The notes under the pieces are model-generated. The model worked only from the letters and a program-made list of their open reading frames with translations. It was not told the origin of the DNA and made no database searches. Shown in pieces: positions 26,114 to 34,627 of a stretch of DNA of 64,000 nt. The first letter of the stretch is position 1. The number at the start of each line of letters is the position of its first letter. A program made the translations under genes and the position numbers. Source of the DNA: Devosia sp. 67-54 (GTDB lineage: Bacteria > Pseudomonadota > Alphaproteobacteria > Rhizobiales > Devosiaceae); assembly GCF_001899075.1 (NCBI RefSeq), contig NZ_MKVA01000008.1, positions 124,001 to 188,000 on the forward strand, in the 5' to 3' direction.

Positions 26114-27476
26114 CCTAGGGCTGCTCAAGAGCACGCCGTTCCGTGTCGCGCTCATCCTGGGCGCGACATTTTTCGTAGCCATGTTGATTGCCGGTTTCGC
26201 GGCGTTTGAGCTCATCGGCCGCGAACTCGAATCCAGGATGGATCAGACCATCGGCGACACGTTCCGGGTTATCGCCGAGTCCTATGGCGACAGCGACCAG
26301 GCTGATCTCATCGATTCGGTCACCAGCCATTCGAGGTCGACCCTCAATCACGATCAGATATATGGCCTCATCTCGGAGACGGGCGCCCGTCTTGCGGGTG
26401 ATGTTCAGAGTTTGCCCAAGGCTAACGGATGGACGACGCAGACCGGACAGGAGCTCGGTCTTGCCGATGCCCAGTCGGAGCGGTTTCGGGTCTTTGTCGG
26501 GCAAGCCGGACTCAACCGCTTGCTCGTGGGCAGCAGTTTTGCGGAGACCCGCGAAGTCGGTCGACTGGCGCTGTTGATGCTGGCCTGTGCCGGGCTTGTG
26601 ACATTCGTGATCGTGGTGGGTGCAGGAACCGTTTTAGCCACTCGGGCGCAAAAGCGGATCGATGTCATCGCGGCTACGATGACCAGAATCGGTCAGGGCG
26701 AGCTTGATGCCAGGATCCCGCCCGGACGGCGCAACGATGATATCGATCAGCTCACCCGACAGGTGAATGCCGCACTCGATCGGCTATCCGCATTGGTCGA
26801 GGGGATGCGGCAGGTCAGCGTCAACATCGCGCACGATTTAAAGACGCCGCTCAACCGCCTCGCGATCAGCGTCGAGTCGGCAACGCTCGCGAGCGATCGT
26901 GGAGAAAACGTCTCCGACCAGCTGGCTCAGGTTGAATTCGAAATCCATCGTATCAACTCGACGTTCGATGCCTTGCTCAGGATTGCTCAGATCGAGGCGG
27001 GCGCCCGGCGGGCGCGCTTTGTCCGCGTCCGGATGGGGGACATTCTCGACCGCATCGCTGATGCCTATGGCGATGTGGCCGATGAGGAACACCAGACTCT
27101 AGTCGTACGACGCCCTCCGGCGATGCCGGACATCGATGGCGACCAGGAACTGCTGATCCAGCTGAGCGCCAATCTCATCGAAAACTCGATCCGGCACTGC
27201 CCGCCCGGAACTCTGATCGAGGTCACCGGGGAGGTTCAGAACAGGCAGGTCATCCTGACCTTTGCTGACAACGGCCCGGGTATTCCGCCGGATGAGTACG
27301 ACAAAGTCTTTCAGCGGCTCTATCGGTTGGAGAAGAGCCGAACAACGCCCGGCAGCGGTTTGGGCCTCAGCCTGGTCAGGGCGATCGCCGATTTGCACGG
27401 TGCCAGCATTGTTGTCAGCGACCGCGCGCCGGGTCTCGTCGTAACGGTGGCTTTTCCGACCGTCGGGATCGTCTAG
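26106..27476 (+). CDS. Sensor histidine kinase 1
   Basis: A 456-residue membrane kinase: first span near residues 13-36, a periplasmic sensor of about 120 residues, second span near 155-180, HAMP, dimerisation/phospho-acceptor helix with His in VNIAHDLKTPLNRL (about residue 243), and an ATPase domain with N box LIENSIRHC, G1 DNGPGIP and G2 GSGLGLSLV. Partner of response regulator 1. The sensor region has no recognisable ligand motif. Confidence 0.92.
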   Translation: MTSLGLLKSTPFRVALILGATFFVAMLIAGFAAFELIGRELESRMDQTIGDTFRVIAESYGDSDQADLIDSVTSHSRSTLNHDQIYGLISETGARLAGDVQSLPKANGWTTQTGQELGLADAQSERFRVFVGQAGLNRLLVGSSFAETREVGRLALLMLACAGLVTFVIVVGAGTVLATRAQKRIDVIAATMTRIGQGELDARIPPGRRNDDIDQLTRQVNAALDRLSALVEGMRQVSVNIAHDLKTPLNRLAISVESATLASDRGENVSDQLAQVEFEIHRINSTFDALLRIAQIEAGARRARFVRVRMGDILDRIADAYGDVADEEHQTLVVRRPPAMPDIDGDQELLIQLSANLIENSIRHCPPGTLIEVTGEVQNRQVILTFADNGPGIPPDEYDKVFQRLYRLEKSRTTPGSGLGLSLVRAIADLHGASIVVSDRAPGLVVTVAFPTVGIV

Positions 27477-27514
27477 CAGTATTCGGCGGCAGCCTCTCGA
27501 TGTAGGCTCTGCGG

Positions 27515-28183
27515 GTGAGACTCCTGCTGGTTGAAGACAATTCATCGCTGGCCACGTGGCTCGCCAAGCTTTTGCAGGGCGAGAACTATGCTGTGGACGC
27601 TCTTACGGACGCGGAAAGCGTCATCGCCGGCACGGACCTGGGCCAATACGATATCGCGCTCGTCGACCTCGGTCTTCCAGGGATGAGCGGCCTCGATCTG
27701 ATCCGGGAGATCCGCCGTCATCAACTCTCCCTGCCCATCCTGATCCTCACCGCCCGGAATGATCTGAAGAGCCGGGTCGAGGGCCTCAATCTGGGTGCCG
27801 ACGACTATCTGACCAAACCTTTCGAAATCGAGGAACTCGAAGCCCGCATGCGTGCCTTGCTGCGGCGCAGTCATGCACCGGCGCGACGCGAAATCAGCAT
27901 TGGTCCCTTGACCTTCGATCAGACCGGCCGGGCTTTTCGCCTCGGCGAGACCGACCTGGCGCTATCGCCGCGCGAGGCCGCCGTGCTTGAGGCGCTGATG
28001 CGCCGGCAGGGCCAGCCGGTGAGCAAGGAACGGTTGCTCGAGAGCACTTACGGTTTCGACGACGATGTCAATCTGAGCGCCGTGGAAGTCATCGTTCATC
28101 GCCTCCGCAAACGGCTGGAAGGATCATCGGTCGTGATCGCGACGCTACGTGGGCTGGGCTATTTGCTGAGGCTGCAGGAATGA
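27515..28183 (+). CDS. OmpR-family response regulator 2 (TctD/QseB-like)
   Basis: A 222-residue regulator with a GTG start. Receiver: LLVEDNSS, phospho-acceptor Asp in ALVDLGLPGMSG, Lys in YLTKPFE. Output domain: LSPREAAVLEALMRRQGQPVS and VEVIVHRLRKRLEG. It follows kinase 1 by 38 bp and overlaps kinase 2 by 4 bp (ATGA), so two complete two-component systems lie head to tail. Confidence 0.92.
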   Translation: MRLLLVEDNSSLATWLAKLLQGENYAVDALTDAESVIAGTDLGQYDIALVDLGLPGMSGLDLIREIRRHQLSLPILILTARNDLKSRVEGLNLGADDYLTKPFEIEELEARMRALLRRSHAPARREISIGPLTFDQTGRAFRLGETDLALSPREAAVLEALMRRQGQPVSKERLLESTYGFDDDVNLSAVEVIVHRLRKRLEGSSVVIATLRGLGYLLRLQE

Positions 28184-29559
28184 AAAGCGGCAGCATCCGG
28201 GTCAATCTTCTGGCCTGGCTGATCATTCCGGGGCTGCTGGTGCTCGGCATCGGAGCCTGGTTGTCCTACGAGCAGGCGTTTCGCCTGTCCAACATCGTCA
28301 CAGACCAGCAGTTGACTGCCTCAGCGCGGATGATCGCCGAGGAGGTCGCCTATTCCGACGACTCGCTGGTCGTGACGATTCCGCCGGCCGCCCTTGAGCT
28401 ATTCGCCTCGGAAAGCCATGATGAAGTCGCCTATGCCGTCACCGATTCAGCCGGCAATCTCATCGCCGGCTATCCCGGGCTCGACACGCCGACGAAGACT
28501 GGCCGCGGCAATTTGCTGTTTTTCGAGACGGTCTTTCGTGACGAAGAGCCGATGCGGGCTGTGGACTTCCTGCAGACGGTCGTCACCCCGACGGGTGGCG
28601 TGATCGTGCGGGTTTCGGTCGGCGAGACCCTCAAGGCGCGCAACGCGCTGGTCACGACCTTGTGGATGCGCGGCTTTTTGGAGCAAGGAGCCCTGGTGGT
28701 CGCCGGCGCGATCTCGATCTGGTTCGGGATCAGCCGCGAACTGGCGCCGCTGCTGCGCCTGCGCCAGGAGGTACGCGACCGGCGGCCGGACCAGTTCGAG
28801 CCCTTCGACGCGGACAGGGTGCAGACCGAAATCCGCCCGCTCGTTCAGGCGCTCAACGCCCACATGGACCGGCTGCGGCAACAGCTCGAGCGGCAGCGGC
28901 GTTTCCTCGATAGCGCCGCGCACCAATTGCGAACGCCACTGGCGGTGATCAAGACTCAGGTCAACTACGCGCTCCGCTCACGGGAGCGGTCCGAGATCGA
29001 CCTCGCCTTGACGGAGGTCGATTCGAACCTGACTTCGATGGCCCGTATGACCAGCCAGCTCCTCACACTGGGCGGTGTCGATCACAACCGAACAGCGCTC
29101 CAATCGGAAACGATCGATCTGAGCGATATCGCGCATCAGGTGGTTCTCGAGGCGGCCAGTCGGGCCCTCGATGCCGGCATCGAGATGGCGTTCGATTCCG
29201 ACGGCCCCGCCGGCGTCGTCGGGTCGGACGTCATGCTTGTCGAGCTCGTGACCAATCTGGTCGAGAACATCATTGCCCATGCGGGTGCAGGAGCCGAGGC
29301 GACAATCGCCGTCCGCAGGGGCGTCCGAGACGTGATCCTGCGGGTCGAAGATACCGGCGAGGGAGCTACGGATGAGGACCGAACGGGGCTGCTGCAGAGA
29401 TTTCGGCGTGGCAGGAATGCTCGGCCAGGGGGTAGTGGGCTCGGCCTGTCGATCGTGTCGGAGGTCGTGGAATCGATGGGTGGGACAATAGACCTTCCAG
29501 CGCCCCGTGCAGGCAAAGGATTTGCGGTTGAGGTTCGCCTCCCCGCCGCGGTGAGCTAG
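28180..29559 (+). CDS. Sensor histidine kinase 2 (TctE/QseC-like)
   Basis: A 459-residue membrane kinase: N-terminal span (LLAWLIIPGLLVLGIGAWLS), a periplasmic 2CSK-like sensor, a second span near residue 165, the ISRELAPLLRLRQEV linker typical of TctE/QseC, His in SAAHQLRTPLAVI (about residue 248), N box LVENIIAHA, G2 GSGLGLSIVSEV. Its stop codon shares the palindrome CTAG with the stop of the convergent substrate-binding gene, leaving no room for a terminator between them. Confidence 0.92.
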   Translation: MKSGSIRVNLLAWLIIPGLLVLGIGAWLSYEQAFRLSNIVTDQQLTASARMIAEEVAYSDDSLVVTIPPAALELFASESHDEVAYAVTDSAGNLIAGYPGLDTPTKTGRGNLLFFETVFRDEEPMRAVDFLQTVVTPTGGVIVRVSVGETLKARNALVTTLWMRGFLEQGALVVAGAISIWFGISRELAPLLRLRQEVRDRRPDQFEPFDADRVQTEIRPLVQALNAHMDRLRQQLERQRRFLDSAAHQLRTPLAVIKTQVNYALRSRERSEIDLALTEVDSNLTSMARMTSQLLTLGGVDHNRTALQSETIDLSDIAHQVVLEAASRALDAGIEMAFDSDGPAGVVGSDVMLVELVTNLVENIIAHAGAGAEATIAVRRGVRDVILRVEDTGEGATDEDRTGLLQRFRRGRNARPGGSGLGLSIVSEVVESMGGTIDLPAPRAGKGFAVEVRLPAAVS

Positions 29560-30554
29560 CTCGCGCCAGCGCTGTCGACGAAGACGTTGGTGTAGGTCTT
29601 GCTCAGATCGACCGGTTTCCCCTTGAGGTTGCCGCGGATCTGGCTGAGCACCCGAAGCACGGTGTCCGGTCCGCCCTCCGGCATTCGCCCATCAGGCGAG
29701 AACATCTGCTTTCCCGCCGCCAGGGCGCTGACATAGAGTGCCTTGTCACCGACATAGAAATCCGACGGCATAGCGCCGGCGATGGTCTCGGCGTCGTTGT
29801 CGGCGATGAAGTGCAGCGTTCGGACGAGCGCCCGCGCGAGCTTCTGCACGATGTCCTTGTGCGCATCGACCCACGACGTTTCCATGTAGAGGCAGCTCGC
29901 GGGATAGGGACCGCCGAACACGGCACTGCTGCCCGCCAGGGTACGCGTATCGACGAGAACGCGCGCCGCGCCGCTGGCGAGCAGGCGCGAAACAGTCGGT
30001 TCCGTGGTCATGGCTGCCTGCACCTGATCGTGCGCCATCGCCGCGATGAGGCTATCGCCGGCGCCCACCGGCACCGGCGTGACCTCACTGAGCTTAAGGC
30101 CGTTCTGGACCAGCAGGTACGCGGTCAGGAAGTCGGTCGATGACCCAAGGCCCGTGATGCCGACATGCTTGCCCTTGAGGTCTGCGACCGACCGTATCTC
30201 GGGATGCTGGCTCGAAACGACTTCCACTTCGCCGGGCGCGAGTCCGAACTGGATGACCGATTGGGTATATTTGCCGAGCGATTGCAATTCGATGGTGTGG
30301 TCGTAAAAGCCGACCACCCCTTGCACCGCTCCCGCCAGCATCTCATCGGCCGCCTCGACGCCGGCCGGCTCGCTGAGGAGTTCAACATCCACGCCCGCAT
30401 CGCGGAAATAGCCGAGGCGCTGCGCAAGAACCACCGGCAGATAGATCTGCTTTTCGATGCCGCCAACCATCAGCGATACGTCCGCCGCCGCCGCGGTGGA
30501 TATTGGCGCGGCGAAGAGCGACACGGCAAAGAGCATCGTCGCAAGCGGTCTCAT
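29556..30554 (-). CDS. ABC importer substrate-binding protein 2 (NMT1/SsuA type)
   Basis: A 332-residue periplasmic binding protein with a signal peptide (ending near AAPISTAAAADV). It starts its mature part with LMVGGIEKQIYLPVVLAQRLGYF, nearly the same as the neighbouring paralogue at 30698-31732. The NMT1/SsuA fold binds small organics such as sulphonates, nitrate or pyrimidine precursors; the ligand is not evident. It is last in the importer operon, behind a stem-loop that may lower its expression. Confidence 0.85.
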   Translation of the reverse strand: MRPLATMLFAVSLFAAPISTAAAADVSLMVGGIEKQIYLPVVLAQRLGYFRDAGVDVELLSEPAGVEAADEMLAGAVQGVVGFYDHTIELQSLGKYTQSVIQFGLAPGEVEVVSSQHPEIRSVADLKGKHVGITGLGSSTDFLTAYLLVQNGLKLSEVTPVPVGAGDSLIAAMAHDQVQAAMTTEPTVSRLLASGAARVLVDTRTLAGSSAVFGGPYPASCLYMETSWVDAHKDIVQKLARALVRTLHFIADNDAETIAGAMPSDFYVGDKALYVSALAAGKQMFSPDGRMPEGGPDTVLRVLSQIRGNLKGKPVDLSKTYTNVFVDSAGAS

Positions 30555-30667
30555 GCATCCTCCCCTATCAGAGTCCGCGCAGTGTGGGCGGGGCGATCGG
30601 CGGCCCCACGCCGTTTCATTCTCCAGTCATGCCAGCCGAGCGACAGATTTGCCAGCGGACAAATGGC

Positions 30668-30690
30668 GGGGCGGCCGACAGGGCCGCCCC
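30668..30690 (-). terminator. Stem-loop between the two substrate-binding genes
   Basis: GGGGCGGCC and GGCCGCCCC form a 9-bp stem with a 5-nt loop just after the first substrate-binding gene. It lacks a strong U-tract, so it may act as an mRNA-stabilising hairpin or a partial terminator. Confidence 0.5.
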
Positions 30691-30697
30691 TTGGATA

Positions 30698-31732
30698 TTA
30701 CAGACCTTCGGCCTTGATCGCCGCATCGACATATTGGTCGGTGTAGGTCTTGCTGAGATCGACCGTTCCCGTCACCTTGCCGGCCGCCTTCTGGATGTCG
30801 AAGACCGTCTGCGGGCCGTTGGCCGGCATCTTGCCGAGGCCTTCGAGGTTGAACTGGCCCCAATCAGCCTTGAGCGCGGCGATGTATTCGTCCTTGGAGA
30901 CGAGCTGGTTGGAGACGAAGTCCTTGGGCATCACGTCGGCAACGTCGGCAGCGGTGTGCGACTTCATCCACGCGAGGGTGGCGACGAGAGCGTTGACCAC
31001 AGCCTGCGCCTCCTTCTGGTGGTCCTTCAGCCATTCGCCTCGTACCAGAACGCCGGCCGCCGGATAGTCGCCGCCCAGCCATTTCTGCGTGCCCTCACCG
31101 GTCGACAGGTCGATGGCCGAATAGCCGACCTTGAGCTTGGTGATGGCGTTGACCGTCGGCTGGCTGGTGATACCGCAGACCGCCTTGTTGTATTTGAGCG
31201 CCGCGATCATTGTCTGGCCCTGGCCGGCAGCGATCTTGGTATAGTCCTTGGAGGTCAGTCCGGCGCGGGTCGAAACGTAGCTGACGAGATCGTCCGTGCC
31301 CGAGCCGATGTCGGTGACGCCGACGCTCTTGCCCTTCCAGTCGGCCGGCGTTTTGACGTTGGATCCGGTAGCGCACATGATGCGCTCGCCAGGCGCCACC
31401 GCGAGCTGGATGAGGTTGATGACATCCTTGCCCTTCTGCTGGAAGTCGATGGTGTGCACGTACCACGCCCCGGCCATATCGACCTGGCCCGAGATCATTG
31501 CATCCTCGGCACCCACGCCGCCCGCCTGCTCGGTGCTGAGCTGCATGTCGACGCCATACTTCTTGAACATCCCCAGGCTCTGCGCCAGCTGATATTCGAG
31601 GTAGATCTGCTTATCGATACCACCGACCATCAGGGTGACTTTGGGCAGGGCATCCGCAGCGATCGCCACGCCAGCGAGGCTGCATGTCGCAGCAAGCGCA
31701 GTAGTAATCGCAACGAGCGTCTTTTTCGACAT
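30698..31732 (-). CDS. ABC importer substrate-binding protein 1 (NMT1/SsuA type)
   Basis: A 344-residue binding protein. The ATG at 31732 gives a clean signal peptide (MSKKTLVAITTALAATCSLA ... AIAAD). Mature start LMVGGIDKQIYLEYQLAQSLGMF parallels the second binding protein, so the two are diverged duplicates. It lies downstream of the permease and ATPase genes of the same importer. Two cysteines (IMCATG and KAVCGIT) distinguish it from its paralogue. Ligand unknown. Confidence 0.87.
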   Translation of the reverse strand: MSKKTLVAITTALAATCSLAGVAIAADALPKVTLMVGGIDKQIYLEYQLAQSLGMFKKYGVDMQLSTEQAGGVGAEDAMISGQVDMAGAWYVHTIDFQQKGKDVINLIQLAVAPGERIMCATGSNVKTPADWKGKSVGVTDIGSGTDDLVSYVSTRAGLTSKDYTKIAAGQGQTMIAALKYNKAVCGITSQPTVNAITKLKVGYSAIDLSTGEGTQKWLGGDYPAAGVLVRGEWLKDHQKEAQAVVNALVATLAWMKSHTAADVADVMPKDFVSNQLVSKDEYIAALKADWGQFNLEGLGKMPANGPQTVFDIQKAAGKVTGTVDLSKTYTDQYVDAAIKAEGL

Positions 31733-31779
31733 AGTCTTTCTCCTCCACGTTGATTTCCGAGGCTTCCGGCTCGGCCCGG

Positions 31780-32673
31780 TTAGATGCCGGCGATGCTGTT
31801 CTCCGACGGCGATTTTGGACGCCAGGCGAGCAGGCGATGCTCCAGTTGCGTCATCAATGCTTCGGCCCCCAAGGCGACCACTCCGATGACCAGCATGGCG
31901 CCGAACACGCCGTTGGAGTCGAAGGTGTTCTGCGCCGTGGCGATGACCAGCCCGAGGCCGCCCTGCGAGCCCAGGAACTCGCCGACGATCGCGCCAATGA
32001 TCGAGAAGCCAAGCGCCACGTGCAGGCTCGCGATGATCCAGGTCATGGCCGACGGGATCACTACATGCTGCACCACCTGCAGGCGCGATGCGCCCAGGAT
32101 GCGCGCATTGGAGACGAGGTTGCGATCGACGCTGCGCACGCCTTGAAAGGCGTTGAAGAAGACGACGAAGAACACCAGCACCGCGGCCAGCAGGACCTTC
32201 GAGGGCAGGCCAAGGCCGAGCCAGATCACGAAGATCGAACCGAGTACGATGCGCGGCAGGGCGTTGATGATCTTGATATAGGGGCTGAAGACGTCCGCGA
32301 GGAACGGCACCTCGCCGAGCAGGATGCCGAAGATCACCCCGCTGCCGACGCCGAAGACGAAGCCCAGGAGCGATTCCTCCAGCGTGATCCACAGCTGTTC
32401 CCAGAACGAGCCATAGGCGGTGCCGTTGACGAACCAGTCGGCGAGGCGCTGCACGATGCCGAGCGGCGAGCCGAAGAAGAATGGATCGATGAAGCCGACT
32501 ATCGCGCCCACCTGCCAGAGCCCGAGCAGCAACACGGCGACCGCCAGTTGCGTGGCACGCACGGCAAAGCGCCGGCGCTGGATGCGCTCGCGGGCGGCGC
32601 GCGCGATGGTCTGCTCGTCGGTGGATGGCGTGGTGGCGAGCGGGGTGGCCGCCGCGTTGGCCTCGATGGTCAT
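31780..32673 (-). CDS. ABC importer permease (SsuC/TauC type)
   Basis: A 297-residue inner-membrane permease with about six spans; the conserved cytoplasmic loop contacting the ATPase is seen as LGASRLQVVQHVVIPSAMTW (EAA motif). It overlaps the ATPase gene by 4 bp and precedes the first binding protein. The family imports alkanesulphonates, taurine, nitrate or related small molecules. Confidence 0.9.
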   Translation of the reverse strand: MTIEANAAATPLATTPSTDEQTIARAARERIQRRRFAVRATQLAVAVLLLGLWQVGAIVGFIDPFFFGSPLGIVQRLADWFVNGTAYGSFWEQLWITLEESLLGFVFGVGSGVIFGILLGEVPFLADVFSPYIKIINALPRIVLGSIFVIWLGLGLPSKVLLAAVLVFFVVFFNAFQGVRSVDRNLVSNARILGASRLQVVQHVVIPSAMTWIIASLHVALGFSIIGAIVGEFLGSQGGLGLVIATAQNTFDSNGVFGAMLVIGVVALGAEALMTQLEHRLLAWRPKSPSENSIAGI

Positions 32674-33503
32674 GCCGCACCTCTCTGCCGGTTGGATTCG
32701 ATCTGTCGGATGTAGGCGCGCTCGACCTCCTCGCGCAGCGACTCCCAGATCTGCTGGTAGAGCTCGAGGAAGCGCTTATCGAAGCGGATCTCCTGCACGG
32801 CACCGCGCGGGCGCGGCAGGTCGATGTCGTAGGTCGCTTTCACCGTGCCAGGCCCGGCGGTGATGACCACCACCTTGTCGGCGAGCGCGATCGCCTCTTC
32901 GAGGTCGTGCGTCACGAACATCACCGACGGGCGGGACTTCTCCCACAGCGCCAGCAATTCGTTCGACATGATGGCGCGCGTCTGCACGTCGAGCGCCGAG
33001 AAGGGCTCGTCCATCATCAGCATGGTAGGTTCGTTGATGAGCGCCGCGGCGAGGCTCACGCGCTTGCGCATGCCACCCGAAAGCTGGTGCGGATAATGCT
33101 TCTCGAAGCCCGACAGCCCGACCGTCGCCAGCCAGTCGCGCGCCAACCGCAGCGCCTCCGCCTTGCGGGTGCCGCGAAACATCGGGCCGAGCGCGACATT
33201 GGCCTCGACCGATTTCCAGGGCATCAGTGCGTCGGTCTGGAAGACGAAGCTCGCCCCCTTGGTGATGCCCGTGACCGGCTGCTCGTTGACGAGCACCGAG
33301 CCTGCGCTGGGCAGTTCCAGTCCCGACGCCAGGGTCAGGGTCGTCGACTTGCCGCAGCCGGTGGGCCCGACGATGGTGACGAACTGGCCGGGCTCGACCG
33401 TGAGGTTGATGTCGCGGATGGCCGTCATCGCCGCCCCCGTGGGCGTGACGAAACGCTTGGTCACGCCGATCAGCTTGACGCCGCCGCTTGCACTGGAGGT
33501 CAT
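32670..33503 (-). CDS. ABC importer ATP-binding protein (SsuB/TauB type)
   Basis: A 277-residue ATPase: Walker A GPTGCGKSTTL, Q-loop FVFQTDALMPWKS, signature LSGGMRKRVSLAAAL, Walker B MLMMDEPFSALD, H-loop FVTHDLEEA. The ATG at 33503 was preferred to an upstream start whose 32-residue extension has no family counterpart. First gene of the importer operon (ATPase, permease, two binding proteins). Confidence 0.92.
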   Translation of the reverse strand: MTSSASGGVKLIGVTKRFVTPTGAAMTAIRDINLTVEPGQFVTIVGPTGCGKSTTLTLASGLELPSAGSVLVNEQPVTGITKGASFVFQTDALMPWKSVEANVALGPMFRGTRKAEALRLARDWLATVGLSGFEKHYPHQLSGGMRKRVSLAAALINEPTMLMMDEPFSALDVQTRAIMSNELLALWEKSRPSVMFVTHDLEEAIALADKVVVITAGPGTVKATYDIDLPRPRGAVQEIRFDKRFLELYQQIWESLREEVERAYIRQIESNRQRGAA

Positions 33504-33708
33504 TTCGCTCCCCGAACGGGCGCTGGAAAAAGGATGCAGAAAGTCCTGTCGCCGCGCGCAACGCGCGGGCGGTTGTCCGCAAGCATTGAAGCCTCCCATA
33601 GCGTCGGGCCGTTTCGGTCCTCGACGCTCGAACCTTAGGCCGCCAAGCTTTCAGTCACCTTTCAATCGGAGCAGTCGCACGGCACGCGGCCCGACGATTT
33701 AATGAGCG

Positions 33709-33725
33709 TGTAAGGCGGCTGTAAG
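33709..33725 (+). promoter_or_regulatory. TGTAAG direct-repeat site A
   Basis: TGTAAG at 33709-33714 and again at 33720-33725, an 11-bp period with a 5-nt spacer (GCGGC). Architecture is that of an OmpR-family binding site. The target gene is uncertain: the importer start is 206 bp to the left, the coupled operon 333 bp to the right. Confidence 0.55.
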
Positions 33726-33979
33726 CTGAAGAGCAGATGCCTACTCCTGCTGGGATTGGGCGGACCCACCAGCGCTCCAGTCATTGCTTCATGGGGCGTT
33801 GGGCTCGACTGCAGCTGACCTTGGGTCTTTCATCGGTCCGAGGTGGGGACGCTGCTGGCGTGGCGCCGGCGAGCATGTTTTTCGTCGATGCCAACGTCCC
33901 TTGGCTCGTATCGCAGGAACGCAATTCCACTCGTGAACCGTAGTGTACGATCGCTGGCCGCATGACCAAGGTTGGATCA

Positions 33980-33991
33980 TACAGATCTGTA
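33980..33991. promoter_or_regulatory. Shared palindromic box 3
   Basis: TACAGATCTGTA, identical to box 1, followed by AG so that the right half reads CTGTAAG. It lies 66 bp upstream of the ATG at 34058, first gene of the six-gene coupled operon. Confidence 0.65.
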
Positions 33992-34057
33992 AGAAACCGG
34001 ACATACGGACGTAAGACCAGGGGCCGAGCCTGGGCTTCCAGAACAGGAGCCCGGAAC

Positions 34058-34627
34058 ATGACATCTCGTAGCCTCGCATTCGCCCTGGCACTCTCCGCTG
34101 GTGCAGCAATTTCGTTGCCGGCAGTTTCAATTGCGGTCGAAAAGCCCGTCGCTTCCGAGAAGAACCCACCCGGCGACATTCCCGACACCCAGGTCTTCGT
34201 CGACTATCAGGGAGCCGGGGTGACCATGAAAGTCCCGGAGGGCTGGGCCCGTGCTGACGAGGCCAATGGCGCGATCTTTTCCGACAAATACAATCGCGTC
34301 GAGCTGACGACGCAGACGACCGCGTCGTCCCCCTCGGTGTCGTCCGTGACCAGTCACGAGGCCAAAGATCTCGTCGCCGGCGGGCGGGCCGTGAAGATCA
34401 TCGCCGTGAAGGAGGTCAAGCTCGACGGAGGTAGGGCAGTACGCGTCGACTATTCGGCCAATTCGGAGCCTAACGCCGTGACGAGCAAGCAGATCCGGCT
34501 CGAAGAGGTTCGCTTTTACCTGCGGGGCCCGAGCGGCAAGCTGGCCGTGCTCGATATGTCGGCGCCGAACGGGGCGGACAACGTCGACCAGTGGAACCTG
34601 ATGTCCAACTCCCTGCGGGTGCAATGA
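34058..34627 (+). CDS. Exported protein, PsbP-like, first gene of a coupled operon
   Basis: A 189-residue protein with a signal peptide (LAFALALSAGAAISLPAVSIA). The mature domain reads GVTMKVPEGWARADEANGAIFSD and ends with a repeated strand-helix pattern, resembling the PsbP/Mog1 fold of small envelope proteins. Its stop overlaps the next gene (ATGA). The link to an FtsX-type transporter suggests a periplasmic partner. Fold assignment is tentative. Confidence 0.65.
   Translation: MTSRSLAFALALSAGAAISLPAVSIAVEKPVASEKNPPGDIPDTQVFVDYQGAGVTMKVPEGWARADEANGAIFSDKYNRVELTTQTTASSPSVSSVTSHEAKDLVAGGRAVKIIAVKEVKLDGGRAVRVDYSANSEPNAVTSKQIRLEEVRFYLRGPSGKLAVLDMSAPNGADNVDQWNLMSNSLRVQ

Larger units (their letters stand above)
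33504..34057. other. Divergent intergenic region of 554 bp with regulatory sites
   Basis: No convincing gene. It holds a stem-loop at 33600-33628 (AGCGTCG/CGACGCT with an inner GGCCG stem) in the likely leader of the importer operon, a TGTAAG direct repeat at 33709-33725 and palindromic box 3 at 33980-33991. A 68-codon frame after the direct repeat lacks family features and a good ribosome-binding site. Confidence 0.55.

Noticed and set aside
33504-33700. TPP riboswitch before the NMT1/THI5-like importer
   Set aside because: No TPP aptamer consensus was found; only a simple stem-loop is present, so thiamine control is not supported.
33737-33943. 68-codon frame behind the TGTAAG repeat
   Set aside because: No ribosome-binding site, no domain and low-complexity composition.
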